Shown here piece by piece: positions 52,415 to 61,756 of a DNA stretch of 64,000 bases. The number at the start of each line of letters is the position of its first letter. Positions within the stretch are counted from its first letter, which is position 1. Under the pieces are notes generated by a model. The model saw only the letters and a list, made by a program, of their open reading frames with translations, searched no databases and was not told the DNA's origin. The translations under genes and the position numbers were made by a program. Source of the DNA: Cladochytrium replicatum (Eukaryota > Chytridiomycota > Chytridiomycetes > Cladochytriales > Cladochytriaceae); the NCBI GenBank assembly GCA_025526935.1, contig JAHLKD010000135.1:38966-102965 (forward strand), read 5' to 3'.

Positions 52415-54004
52415 ATGTCGCTCCCCCGTCGGCTCTCTCAAAAAGCAATGTCACCAATATCGCAAGCACAATCTCCGTCCTCGACGCCGCTACTGAACGA
52501 TGATATGAACAACAGTCAACAGCAGGACTCGGCGATGCTGGTTATCATCATTACTGTCGTGGTCGTCGCTGTGTTCGCTCTTGTTATCACTGCAATCATC
52601 ATCCTATGGCTCCGCAGGACTGAGAAATCCTTCTTCTCCAACACTTCGCCTCTCGCCGAAACTCGAAAACGATCTTGGCTCTCTTACCCCTCATGCCCGC
52701 CATTACGGTGGCCAACATTCAGAAAAAAACAACCGACAGATCCTGCCGCTGCGGCTGCGGCTCTCGCCCAACGATTTACCGAACTCGAGGTCGTCACCAC
52801 TCATTCGCCCACTCCTCCGCCGCCCGTTCCTTCAGTTGCCCATCCGCACCGCCCAACTCACTCGAGAAGCACTTCGGGATCCGGATCAGGCTCAAGATCC
52901 ACTTTTGACCTCATAGCTTACCTCATGCCTCCTAATCCTCCGCAGACCACACTTGTTAGCAATCATGCTCCAAATTCGCAACCGCACATGCAGGAGCAAA
53001 GAAATCACGGAAGAAACGCTTCCGGATCGAAATCGACCGTTGATTTTGCCGCCTATCTTGGTGTAGGGAATTTTACAACGACTCGAACAAATAATAAGCC
53101 ACATACAAGAGCCGTTGTGTCCATCGATTCGATGGTGAGAACCTACACTGAGCCAGAAACTGAACCCTCTGGTCCTTCTGCACCGCCAGACTCGACGCTT
53201 CGTCGCCCTTCCGTTCACTCGAGCACACCGGCCGTCAGCTCACTCAATCCGTCGTCATACCACGAACCGTCAAGATGGCTTTCCCCGCCTGAATCCCTCG
53301 CTGCAGACTCATCCATGGCCTCGTGGACTACCGCAGCGCAGACTTACCCATCTTTGCACCGTCTCTCTTCACATCCGCCCTCTCTCTCCCGTATTTCCTC
53401 AAACGACCATTCGGAACCGTCAAGCACGCTGCGCAGAAACGCAAACGCTGGAACGTTTGCATCGTCGAGAGTCGCGTCGTTCGAGAGTGGAACCGGACAA
53501 TTTTTTGGAAGGGGGCCGTCGTTCGAGAGTGTGAGGAGCCATTCATCGTCTTGGTCGATCGGTAGGGATCAACGCGGGATGAGAAGGCCGGGGACTCCAG
53601 CGCCTTCATCAGTGTCTCCCGGAAGGCGATCTGGTGGTGGGGTGGCAAGTGCGTCGCGAAGTCCGCACAGGCCGAAACTAAGGCGTATGCCGGCGTTCTC
53701 ATTCCTCAGACGACGAGAATCTCCTGACGTGGACGTCAGCGATTCTTCTGCTGTCGATCCGGGGCTCGTGCATGCGCTCGACGCAGTTTTTGCTGAAAAC
53801 TTGCAGCGACTCGAGAGCGACAGACCCCTTATATTTGATTCGTTTGTTGGACAGACAACCGTCGCGGAAGACAAACGACTGGGACACGTGCGCAACAATA
53901 ACGGAAGCGATAGCAGCAGCATTGCGAGGCTGGATGAGATGTGCGAGCGCATCTTGAAAGCCGACGCGAATGTGATCAACTCAAGAGGAACCCCGGGGTG
54001 GTGA
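52415..54004 (+). CDS. Single-pass membrane protein with long disordered cytoplasmic tail
   Basis: One exon, 529 residues from ATG 52415; the open frame extends to 52313 without another ATG. A short N terminus is followed by one membrane helix (MLVIIITVVVVAVFALVITA IIIL) and a positive WLRRTEK. Then come about 450 residues of Ser/Pro/Arg-rich disordered sequence with poly-Ala, poly-Pro and Ser-Gly runs, and two related motifs, STFDLIAYL and STVDFAAYL. A helical C-terminal segment (VDPGLVHALDAVFAENLQRL) ends in SRGTPGW. I do not recognise a family. The layout (no signal peptide, N-out anchor, long tail) resembles fungal wall-stress or mid2-like adaptors, which is inference. Confidence 0.65.
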   Translation: MSLPRRLSQKAMSPISQAQSPSSTPLLNDDMNNSQQQDSAMLVIIITVVVVAVFALVITAIIILWLRRTEKSFFSNTSPLAETRKRSWLSYPSCPPLRWPTFRKKQPTDPAAAAAALAQRFTELEVVTTHSPTPPPPVPSVAHPHRPTHSRSTSGSGSGSRSTFDLIAYLMPPNPPQTTLVSNHAPNSQPHMQEQRNHGRNASGSKSTVDFAAYLGVGNFTTTRTNNKPHTRAVVSIDSMVRTYTEPETEPSGPSAPPDSTLRRPSVHSSTPAVSSLNPSSYHEPSRWLSPPESLAADSSMASWTTAAQTYPSLHRLSSHPPSLSRISSNDHSEPSSTLRRNANAGTFASSRVASFESGTGQFFGRGPSFESVRSHSSSWSIGRDQRGMRRPGTPAPSSVSPGRRSGGGVASASRSPHRPKLRRMPAFSFLRRRESPDVDVSDSSAVDPGLVHALDAVFAENLQRLESDRPLIFDSFVGQTTVAEDKRLGHVRNNNGSDSSSIARLDEMCERILKADANVINSRGTPGW

Positions 54005-54468
54005 TTTCTTTGGCCATCCTTCCTTCTCAACCAAACATCAACCAAACCCTCATCACTGTGCTAACAGATTATGTACCAAGCTTATTTTTTGCTCTACACT
54101 TTTTAGGTCGGATTTTTCTTCTTTCACCGTTGCTTTGCGCTATTGTGGTCGGTCATGCAAAACTTTGCTTGTTCTTTATTAGTCTTGTTTTTTAGTTGTA
54201 GCTGTTTAGAATTTCCGAGGGCAGGCTCCTCCTTTTACTTATGGTGTGGCATCGTGAAGAACAAAACCCTCATCCCTTAATAAGAAACAGCACTCCGTGA
54301 GTGCACCAACTAAATATCCGACCTATTCACGAACGCAGATCTGCAGAGTCTGTGAGCTAAGTATAACCAGCCCGCAGATGCCTCAGTTTGCGAGTAATAA
54401 CAACACTGTGTGGCGTTAACATGGCCTTTCTACCCGAATGTTTCAGAGTCTTTAATATCCGCAAGTGA
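54005..54468. other. Intergenic, nothing recognised
   Basis: 3' flank of the membrane protein and promoter region of DHFR. Confidence 0.5.
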
Positions 54469-55179
54469 ATGTCGCTCGTTCTGGTAGTCGCGGCTAACTC
54501 GAGTTACGGGATCGGCCTTGCCGGAAGGCTGCCGTGGAGACTTTCCACCGACATGCTGCACTTTGCAAGAGTAACCACCCATCTCAACTGCAATTCGAAA
54601 CCATACGCTCTGATCACACCCCCCTCCGCTCCACCGTGCCCAAAAAATGCGGTCGTCATGGGGAGAACCACCTGGCAATCCATTCCGATCCGATTTAGGC
54701 CCTTGCCGGATCGCACCAATATCGTGCTGTCTCGAAACTCTGCCTTTGCCGCGTATGTTATCAAAAAATACACCATTTTCACTAAAACTAATCCTCACAA
54801 AAATCACTCCAGCAATCTCGCTTTAGAAAACCCAGATGTCTTAGTCGCTCCTTCTCTCGACGCAGTGCTCTCTTCTCTCGCTTCCCACTCCCCACAACCG
54901 TCGTTTGTGTTTGTGATCGGTGGTGCTCAACTGTACTCTGAAGCGCTGTCGCATCCGTCCGCTTCTCACATCCTGCTAACTCACATAACTTCCGAAACGA
55001 AGCCGTGCGATACGTTCATTCCGAACCTCGATAGTGATCCGAGCGTAACGTCTCTGTGGAGACCCGCCACCAACGACGAGCTGCACGACTTTCTCGGTGA
55101 TCATGTCCCCGTCGACACGCAGACGGAACGGGGACTCGATTTTCGGTTTAGGCTCTTTGTCAGGAAGGAGCAGTTGTAG
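54469..55179 (+). CDS. Dihydrofolate reductase
   Basis: NADPH-dependent reduction of dihydrofolate to tetrahydrofolate. Exons 54469-54752 and 54813-55179 give 216 residues; the 60-bp intron is in frame and would otherwise insert a basic stretch found in no DHFR. Motifs: LVVAANSSYGIGLAGRLPWR with LSTDMLHFARVTT (substrate and Met20-loop region), VVMGRTTWQSIPIRFRPLPD with RTNIVLSRN (NADPH site), FVFVIGGAQLYSEAL (GGxxxY), HILLTHI and CDTFIP. The acidic active-site residue is the Asp in STDM. The family size and order are normal for fungi. ATG 54469 leaves the usual short N terminus. Confidence 0.95.
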   Translation: MSLVLVVAANSSYGIGLAGRLPWRLSTDMLHFARVTTHLNCNSKPYALITPPSAPPCPKNAVVMGRTTWQSIPIRFRPLPDRTNIVLSRNSAFAAYVIKKYTIFTKTNPHKNHSSNLALENPDVLVAPSLDAVLSSLASHSPQPSFVFVIGGAQLYSEALSHPSASHILLTHITSETKPCDTFIPNLDSDPSVTSLWRPATNDELHDFLGDHVPVDTQTERGLDFRFRLFVRKEQL

Positions 55180-55526
55180 AGTTATAGTATGATGTGTTAT
55201 ATTACCGTGGTGAAATCCGACAGAATACGATGCGCCAGATGTTGTTTTTGATTCAGATATATCCTCTGAAATCAACTGAATATCTGACCTCCGACAATAC
55301 TCGGATATGAGGAGGAGACGTCCCGATTCTGACAGACTTTCCCAATCTGGCGTGCTTGTTAGATCCGAACCTATCGTCTGACATACTTGCCGAAGTGAAT
55401 AGATCGCCATCTTCGAAATAGTTGGGAGAATGGAGAGTATTGCGCAAGGTGGAGGAGATTGTTCATTACAGAATGGCACAAGACAAAAGGTGTCGTCCGA
55501 TTGTAGCAAAGAAACACCATACCATC
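55180..55526. other. Intergenic; antisense frame of doubtful meaning
   Basis: A minus-strand frame 54976-55509 overlaps DHFR antisense. Its upstream part, from ATG near 55411 (MAIYSLRQVCQTIGSDLTST), is outside DHFR and could be a short gene. No family match. Confidence 0.35.
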
Positions 55527-55795
55527 CTAACAGTTATTCCAAGCCGGAATGTTAATAACATTCGGACGGACCGTCCGACGCGTTTTTATTGTGCGCGGAC
55601 GGACCGTCCAACCCTAACAGTTATTCCAAGCCGGAATGTTAATAACATTCGGACGGACCGTCCGACGCGAATTTATTAAATGCGGACGGACCGTCCACCT
55701 CGAATTTATTAGCCACGGACGGACCGTCCAACGCGTTTTTATTAGGCGCGGACGGACCGTCCAACCCATTTTTATTAACCATGGACGGACCTTCC
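55527..55795 (+). repeat. 33-bp minisatellite with palindromic core GGACGGACCGTCC
   Basis: The 13-mer GGACGG-A-CCGTCC (inverted repeat with 1-nt centre) occurs at 55564, 55597, 55651, 55684, 55717 and 55750, plus a one-mismatch copy at 55783. Spacing is 33 bp except one 54-bp step, produced by an 87-bp duplication of the whole left part (CTAACAGTTATTCCAAGCCG... at 55527 and 55614). Spacers are AT-rich (TTTATT). In one plus frame it would read as an 11-residue GRTV..xFI repeat (55636-55824), but that frame has no convincing gene context. Confidence 0.85.
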
Positions 55796-56249
55796 AGATG
55801 CAATTTATTCGGCTTCAACTGTAATTCATGCTACCTCAATCTCTCTTGTAGCTGGTTTTTCACTAAGTCTTTTCATTTCATGGGCCGAGCGATGATGCTG
55901 TTGGGCGAGAGTCCTTTGATTTCGTGGGCAAGAGCATGCTACTGGAGTAGAGAACTGATTCTTTGTGTTTGATTGTCCAAAATCTCCACCAACCTTACAC
56001 CGCGATAACAAGCTTCTCAGCCACAACGGGAGATATCCTTGTCAGGAAGCCAGAGGCAAGGCCAGACCACAGGGTCTTGCTGCTATAGATAGTGGATCCC
56101 ACCTCCCTCTCCGTGTCCATACCACAGCTTCTCGAGGGTATTTCCAAACAGCGAAGTCCAGAAAGTGGCATCCATGATCTGAGAAAGTTTCGGACAGCAG
56201 AGTAACATCTTCTTGAAGCTGAAAAAGACCACGGCAAATTCGAGCAAGC
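55796..56249. other. Sequence between minisatellite and terminal retroelement
   Basis: A minus-strand frame of 80 codons (55995-56237) is open but unrecognised. CAAGC at 56245-56249 is the flank of the LTR; the other side of any target duplication has been lost with the 5' end. Confidence 0.4.
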
Positions 56250-56768
56250 TGTTAAAAACCAAGGGCTTCTCCTGGCAGCGGTAGGGCGTGTTTAGCTGTA
56301 CTTTAGCTAGCACAACAGCTCCAGGTTCCGTCTCTTGGCCCAGTTGAATATGGGGTGATGATAAAGCAAATTCCCTTGTTGCACACAAGCACTCTGTGGC
56401 TAATACAAATCAAGGCTGGGATTGCTAACCAGGAAGACTGTGGTGTGTGAGTGTTTGGTTTGTTCCACTGTCTCCTTTATTTATACCTGTGGTGTGTGAG
56501 TGTTTGGTTTGTTCCACTGTCTCCTTTATTTATACCTGTGGTGTGTGAGTGTTTGGTTTGTTCCACTGTCTCAAGGAACCAGCCACCCTCACACCGCAAT
56601 AAATATTCCCACACAGAAGAATATTCAACAATAACAATAAAGAAAATAAACAGCATGACTGCCCAAAACATAAATCGAGCAATAGCATAAAAACTTCTCA
56701 AGCCCAAGAGAAAAAGCCTATTGCACAAAACAATGGGTAAGCCCTCCAAGGGTACACAGAATTTAACA
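56250..56768 (-). repeat. 3' LTR, type B (519 bp)
   Basis: Minus-strand TGTTAAATTC...TTTTTAACA. It contains three copies of a 49-bp U3 unit (56439, 56488, 56537, the last partial), each full unit including a TATAAATAAA box; the other LTR-B has one unit fewer. Confidence 0.85.
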
Positions 56769-56824
56769 GGTGCCCCCTCGAAGATGAGCTTTTGGGTCAC
56801 CAAAGCTCATGTCATCAGATAAAC

Positions 56825-59800
56825 TCAAAAAAGAATGAAAACACCTGCACGCTCCTTGTACTCTGCAACAGTGTCAGCTGAATGTTCTTCCAGTTCGTCA
56901 GCAGGTTCCCAGGAGTCATCAGAGGGCGGATAGCCTAACCAACGCACACGAAACTGGAGTTTCCCGCGATGTTTCCGGTGAGCCACTATTCGTTCGACTT
57001 CATACCATTCACCATCTTCTTCGAGCTCCGGTTCTGGCCTATCTCGACCTTGCTGCCGGGGAGCAGGAGGTTCATGCTTCTTCAACATTGAAACATGAAA
57101 CCAAGGATTGACACGAGAAAACTTTTTGGGAAGTGCAAGACGGTAGGTGTCATACTTGCCCACTTCCTCAACGACAAATGGACCAACCCAAGATTCCGAT
57201 AGTTTCCGTTGATAGAACTTCATATGCTTGGTGGTGAGCATAACATCGTCTCCAACTTTGAATATTGGAATTGGCCTCTTAGTGTCCTGAGCTCTTTTAT
57301 AATACTCCTGATATTCTGAATAAAGTGTAGTGCACTGGATTTGCAATTCCCTCAATCGATCGACTAGTCTTTCTGCATCAGCTGACCGTAGGGCACGATG
57401 TTCTGACGAATCGATAAGGGCTCCTGGACCAGTGGGATTATATCCCAAATCCTGTTCAAATCTGGTAACTCCCAAAGGTTCATTACTGGCTCGAACTTGT
57501 GAATTGATTGCGAACTCAACCATCGGAAGGTAACGCTCCCATGCTAACCCACAGTCATCCCCATCGTACACTGCATCAGCTAATTTGGATAGAACTGCAA
57601 CTGCCAATTTCACTGTGCTCTCTGCATATGGATTAGCCTGTGGATGATGAGCTGTACTAGAATGCTGCTCGATTCCCAATCGCTTCAGGACTGTCTGCGT
57701 CATCCCACTAACAAAGGCAGATCCTCTATCTGATGTGAATCTCTCTGGTAAACCATGGAGTGGATAATATCTCTCGTATATCAAATTGCCAACTTCTTCG
57801 GATGTTGGGTTGATGTTACACTTGTAGAGATGACATCGTGAAGAGAAGCAGCAGACTACAACAAGAATGCCAATCAATGGATGACAACCACAGAATGGAC
57901 CTGCATTGTCTAAAGATGAATGAGCCCAACGACCAGTTATGGCTGCAATATTTCGGAGGAAAGTTGAATGAGGGGGTGCTCGGGCATGATCTTGACACAC
58001 CTGGCAACCTTTGACCCATCTCCTGATCTTATGCAGCATCTTTGGAAACCAGAAGACTGTAGCTAATGCAGCAAACATTTTTTCAGCAGAAAAATGACCA
58101 CCTCTTTCATGTCTATCCTGGAGGATAGTTGCTTCGGCAACCTCAGTTGGTACAAATACCTTCCAACCTCCAGCATTATGATACAGAATATTATCTATAA
58201 ATTCCCAAGAGGTGGCAAAGACTCGCTCTTGCTCACTGCACTGCTTCAAATCTCCATTATTTTTTTCTATAATTGCTAGATAACGCTGTGCTGGTTCATA
58301 TTGAGTTTTTTGCAGTTCATTCTGTAACAATTCTATCAGGGTATGGGGTCCTACAGTTCCCACACTCGTCTGATAAGTCTCCCGCTTGGAGTTTTGACTG
58401 CAATGCAGCATCCAACTAGATACAGCAATGGAACCATCCATTGCATACAAAGCTGAACGTGTTACTGACCAAGAGTCCTCAGTACGAGGCAACCGTGACA
58501 AAGCATCTGGAACAACATGCAGGTAGCCTGGCCTATGCACAATTACAGCGCGATCTGCGTATTCCATAAATTTCAAACACATTCGTGCATATTTTCTGTT
58601 GGAACCTTGGTAATTCTTCAACCACAGCAAAGCTTCATGATCTACAACAATTGAGAAAGGGAAATCCCCATATAGGAAGCCGGCTCTTTCAGCACTTTCC
58701 AGTCCCGTAATTAATCCCCAAACTTCGAGCTCCGTAGCCCACAGCTTCATCTCTGTTGGACCACAGGCCTTGCTGTAAAAAGCAATTGGTTTTGTTGTCA
58801 TGTCTGGTTGTGTTTGCATGATTGTTAAATTAGTTCCAACATAGGAGGTGTCAAAATGCAGTGACATTAGATATTCATATGGAGGTAGCACTACAGCTAT
58901 GACTCTATCACTGCACAGTTCTTGCTTTAACCTCTCAAAAGCACTGAGAAATTCCGCTGAGTGGTGTACTTCACACCTCTCCATGAATTTCTTCATGTTG
59001 CGGTCTTTCTCTCTCACCCTCAGGACATCGTTGTGCATCAGATCTTCAGGAACATTGACAGGCTGAATCCCCACATCAGCTTGTCTCCTTAGGTCCTCTG
59101 CGATGCCATCTGAGACCCGGTGAGACACCTTCTTCTTTGGACGCTTTGCATGATAACGCTTGACAGCCTCAATGATCATATCAGATAAAATTCGGTAGTC
59201 TGTCTGCAGGCCAGGAATTGATTCCCGATAAAAACTGGCTAGACCCCAAAACATCCAAAGTTCGGCAACTGTTTGTGGTGGCAATAAATTCTTGACCGAT
59301 CTTAACTTGGTTGGGTCAGGCCTCCTGCCTTTCTGATCAAACACAAATCCAAGTGCATTGAGCATTACAACCAAAAAGAAAGACTTTGCCATCTTCAAAG
59401 TCCATCCAAACTGAACAGTCCGTCGTAACCAATGGATAACTGCATCAACATGCTCGAATGCAGTTGTTTGTGACAGGTTCTGATCATCAGCATATTTCAC
59501 CATTATCTTCCATACAAGTCCTTTGTATGAAAAATCTGAGCATTTTTCTAAGTGAGCTGGAGCATTCTTTGGACCCTGTGGCATATGTGATGGAGCAATC
59601 ACTTGCCCTGATCCAGGCATTCGTATTGCTAATAAACGCTTTGCTCTTTCTGTGCACACAATTTGATGGAAAGCCTTATTTTGATCACCTCCTGATGCAA
59701 CGGCAAATGAAGAATTTTGTAACCACCGTAATACCAAGTGCATTGGAGTGAACGGGTACGGAGTCAACTTTGTGTGAGCATTCAATACTGTATAATCTCC

Positions 59801-61756
59801 GGTAATACGTGGTGCTCTCCCAGATTCTTCAGGGTAGAATACAACAACCACCTCGCTAACATACTCTGCATCAGGTATCGGACCATATCGTTTGAGCCTG
59901 GCAAATGTATCAAACTCTTTCCTGGCAGCCTCCACTTGCTTTGGGCTGAATCTCCTGGGAGGGGGCTCTACTGGTAATTTCCCTATCAATTCCACATCAA
60001 AAGGAAATTCCTTGAACTCTCCCAAGTCATTTCCAGGATAAGAGAAAGCCTTATGAAATTTGCATACAACCATCAAAGTCAATTTGACCAACACTCTTGG
60101 CATGTCAAGATTGAATCTTCCATCAGAAAGCAACACTTTCAGGAATGCATTTGGAACTTCTGGTGGATTAAAAGGATCAATTCCTGCACGATCACAGAGA
60201 GTGCTAATCTGCTTCTGTGAGAGTGTTAACTTTGATTCCAAATGTGCTTGTTGAATCTCTGATTTCTCAATTTCAGAGATGTTCTCAATGGTGAATATGG
60301 CCTGAAAGGATTTCAGTTCTATCGTTGAATACGATGACATTGAGACTATTAGTGTTTTCTTTGCCCCATTCTTCTCCCTGCCCCCGCGAAGAACCAAGTT
60401 CGGGGTCGACGAACATGGTACAATTGTCATAGGATCCCGAGGTGATTGCATAAATGATGGCTGAGGAAGAGGGCGGATGCAAATGACAAAACACATTGGA
60501 CGGATTACATCCATACCAAGTAAGAGAAGGGGTCTAGAGTGCTGCACCATCACAAACCTGACAGCAATCCGCAATTCACGACCACCATACGCATAGAGCA
60601 CAATATCTGACACTATCTCCTCAGTGGCAGTATTGGCACCTCCTATGCCCTCTAGTGGCTCGTGACACTCACGTCGTGGAGCAGACAGTCCCAACTCATG
60701 ATATAAATTGTACGACACAACGGAAAAGGATGATCCAGTATCAACAATAATTGGATGCTCTTTGTGATCAATAGTTCCCATGCACCAAAATGGCACTACT
60801 GGCTTAGGAGGTGAGGGGTTGACTGGGTGATCTCTATCTGTTTCCAACGCAGATGTCACTTCAGTGTTACATTCCCCAACAACCTCATCCATCACATCTT
60901 TCCAAGGTGTGGTGATAGCCTCCATAAGCGTAGAAAACTTTTTGTGCAAACCATTTTGGGGAGTACGATCAACGTTGTAGATTGGTGTTGCTGCCAAAAA
61001 CTGCTGAATACTTGGGGTGACTAAAAGATTCAGCAGGTGTGATTCCAAATTTTCAAATGTAATCACTTGATTTGAGAGATTCTGGAAAGATGTCAATTTC
61101 TTAATGTCGCCTGAAATCAAGAAAGCTCCAATCGGCCCCCAATTAGGTGGACCCCATTCATCAGGCAATGGCTTGTTCTGCTGATAAAAATCTTTCCTCC
61201 GATTTCTGAATGGTACTTGAGCCGATCTTGGTAAAAATAGGTCTCGCTCTAAAGGCAATTGAACAGGTTGTGCTTGAAGCAAAGCTTTGATGATAGCAAA
61301 TGATCGATCCCTTGTCCGATAAGGGCATACTAATAAAGCAGAGCTTAAGCGCTGATTTCTGACCTTTTTCAAGAAGCTCTCAAGCAGATGTGGAGGTGGG
61401 TTTGCGTAAAAAATCTCTTCAGTTGGCCAGGGAACACCCAAACTGGTAGGATCCGGCCCTAAACAACCTTCAACTGATAGATCTATTGGATCTTTGCTCC
61501 AAAACTGCTTTGCCAATCTTGAAGCTCCATCCCCAAAAACATCTACTGTTGGGGAGACGTTGAAATGTGTACATAATGCTCGGTAATACCGTGGATTTAA
61601 CTGAGCGCTCGGATGCTGATTCTTTCTAGCAGGGGGAGGGGCGTCCGCCAACGGCCTGCTGTGTGTTGTAGTGAATATGGGCTTTGAAAGAGAATCTTCT
61701 AAGTCGACTAAGGCCACCCTATTGCCCTCAAGGGAGGCCCTCAGTAAAAATCCTCC
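56825..61756 (-). CDS. Pol polyprotein: protease, reverse transcriptase, RNase H, integrase, chromodomain
   Basis: Open from 61756 (just after a TGA in this frame) to TGA 56825, about 1,640 codons. Aspartic protease with PIIVDTGSSFSVVSYN; RT with VVVFYPEESG, DQNKAFHQI, MPQGPKNAPAHLEK and the catalytic MVKYADDQN (YADD); RNase H-like LHFDTSYVGTN, ATELEVWGLITGLE and VVDHEALLWLKN; then integrase HHCC and D,D-35-E as in the 9231-12212 copy; then a chromodomain with the WLGYPPSDDSWEPADEL fold core. The first RT Asp block (usually DLRxGYHQ) reads DQNKAFHQ, an unusual variant. The first ATG is not near the start. Expression probably depends on -1 frameshifting from gag. It is the same family as the composite element near 9 kb. 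Confidence 0.9.
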   Translation of the reverse strand, partial: GGFLLRASLEGNRVALVDLEDSLSKPIFTTTHSRPLADAPPPARKNQHPSAQLNPRYYRALCTHFNVSPTVDVFGDGASRLAKQFWSKDPIDLSVEGCLGPDPTSLGVPWPTEEIFYANPPPHLLESFLKKVRNQRLSSALLVCPYRTRDRSFAIIKALLQAQPVQLPLERDLFLPRSAQVPFRNRRKDFYQQNKPLPDEWGPPNWGPIGAFLISGDIKKLTSFQNLSNQVITFENLESHLLNLLVTPSIQQFLAATPIYNVDRTPQNGLHKKFSTLMEAITTPWKDVMDEVVGECNTEVTSALETDRDHPVNPSPPKPVVPFWCMGTIDHKEHPIIVDTGSSFSVVSYNLYHELGLSAPRRECHEPLEGIGGANTATEEIVSDIVLYAYGGRELRIAVRFVMVQHSRPLLLLGMDVIRPMCFVICIRPLPQPSFMQSPRDPMTIVPCSSTPNLVLRGGREKNGAKKTLIVSMSSYSTIELKSFQAIFTIENISEIEKSEIQQAHLESKLTLSQKQISTLCDRAGIDPFNPPEVPNAFLKVLLSDGRFNLDMPRVLVKLTLMVVCKFHKAFSYPGNDLGEFKEFPFDVELIGKLPVEPPPRRFSPKQVEAARKEFDTFARLKRYGPIPDAEYVSEVVVVFYPEESGRAPRITGDYTVLNAHTKLTPYPFTPMHLVLRWLQNSSFAVASGGDQNKAFHQIVCTERAKRLLAIRMPGSGQVIAPSHMPQGPKNAPAHLEKCSDFSYKGLVWKIMVKYADDQNLSQTTAFEHVDAVIHWLRRTVQFGWTLKMAKSFFLVVMLNALGFVFDQKGRRPDPTKLRSVKNLLPPQTVAELWMFWGLASFYRESIPGLQTDYRILSDMIIEAVKRYHAKRPKKKVSHRVSDGIAEDLRRQADVGIQPVNVPEDLMHNDVLRVREKDRNMKKFMERCEVHHSAEFLSAFERLKQELCSDRVIAVVLPPYEYLMSLHFDTSYVGTNLTIMQTQPDMTTKPIAFYSKACGPTEMKLWATELEVWGLITGLESAERAGFLYGDFPFSIVVDHEALLWLKNYQGSNRKYARMCLKFMEYADRAVIVHRPGYLHVVPDALSRLPRTEDSWSVTRSALYAMDGSIAVSSWMLHCSQNSKRETYQTSVGTVGPHTLIELLQNELQKTQYEPAQRYLAIIEKNNGDLKQCSEQERVFATSWEFIDNILYHNAGGWKVFVPTEVAEATILQDRHERGGHFSAEKMFAALATVFWFPKMLHKIRRWVKGCQVCQDHARAPPHSTFLRNIAAITGRWAHSSLDNAGPFCGCHPLIGILVVVCCFSSRCHLYKCNINPTSEEVGNLIYERYYPLHGLPERFTSDRGSAFVSGMTQTVLKRLGIEQHSSTAHHPQANPYAESTVKLAVAVLSKLADAVYDGDDCGLAWERYLPMVEFAINSQVRASNEPLGVTRFEQDLGYNPTGPGALIDSSEHRALRSADAERLVDRLRELQIQCTTLYSEYQEYYKRAQDTKRPIPIFKVGDDVMLTTKHMKFYQRKLSESWVGPFVVEEVGKYDTYRLALPKKFSRVNPWFHVSMLKKHEPPAPRQQGRDRPEPELEEDGEWYEVERIVAHRKHRGKLQFRVRWLGYPPSDDSWEPADELEEHSADTVAEYKERAGVFILF

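Noticed and set aside
54976-55509. Gene antisense to the DHFR 3' end
   Set aside because: Overlaps a certain gene for most of its length; only the first 75 codons lie outside, with no recognisable family.
55527-55795. CRISPR-like array
   Set aside because: Eukaryotic context; spacers of about 20 bp are AT-rich and related to each other, and the core is a palindrome in a regular minisatellite.
55636-55824. Coding 11-residue repeat (GRTV..xFI) across the minisatellite
   Set aside because: Repeat length is a multiple of three by chance alternative, no start or splice context, and the conserved part is the DNA palindrome, not the peptide.
56483-56803. Minus-strand 108-codon frame
   Set aside because: Lies inside the 3' LTR-B and reflects its repeat units.
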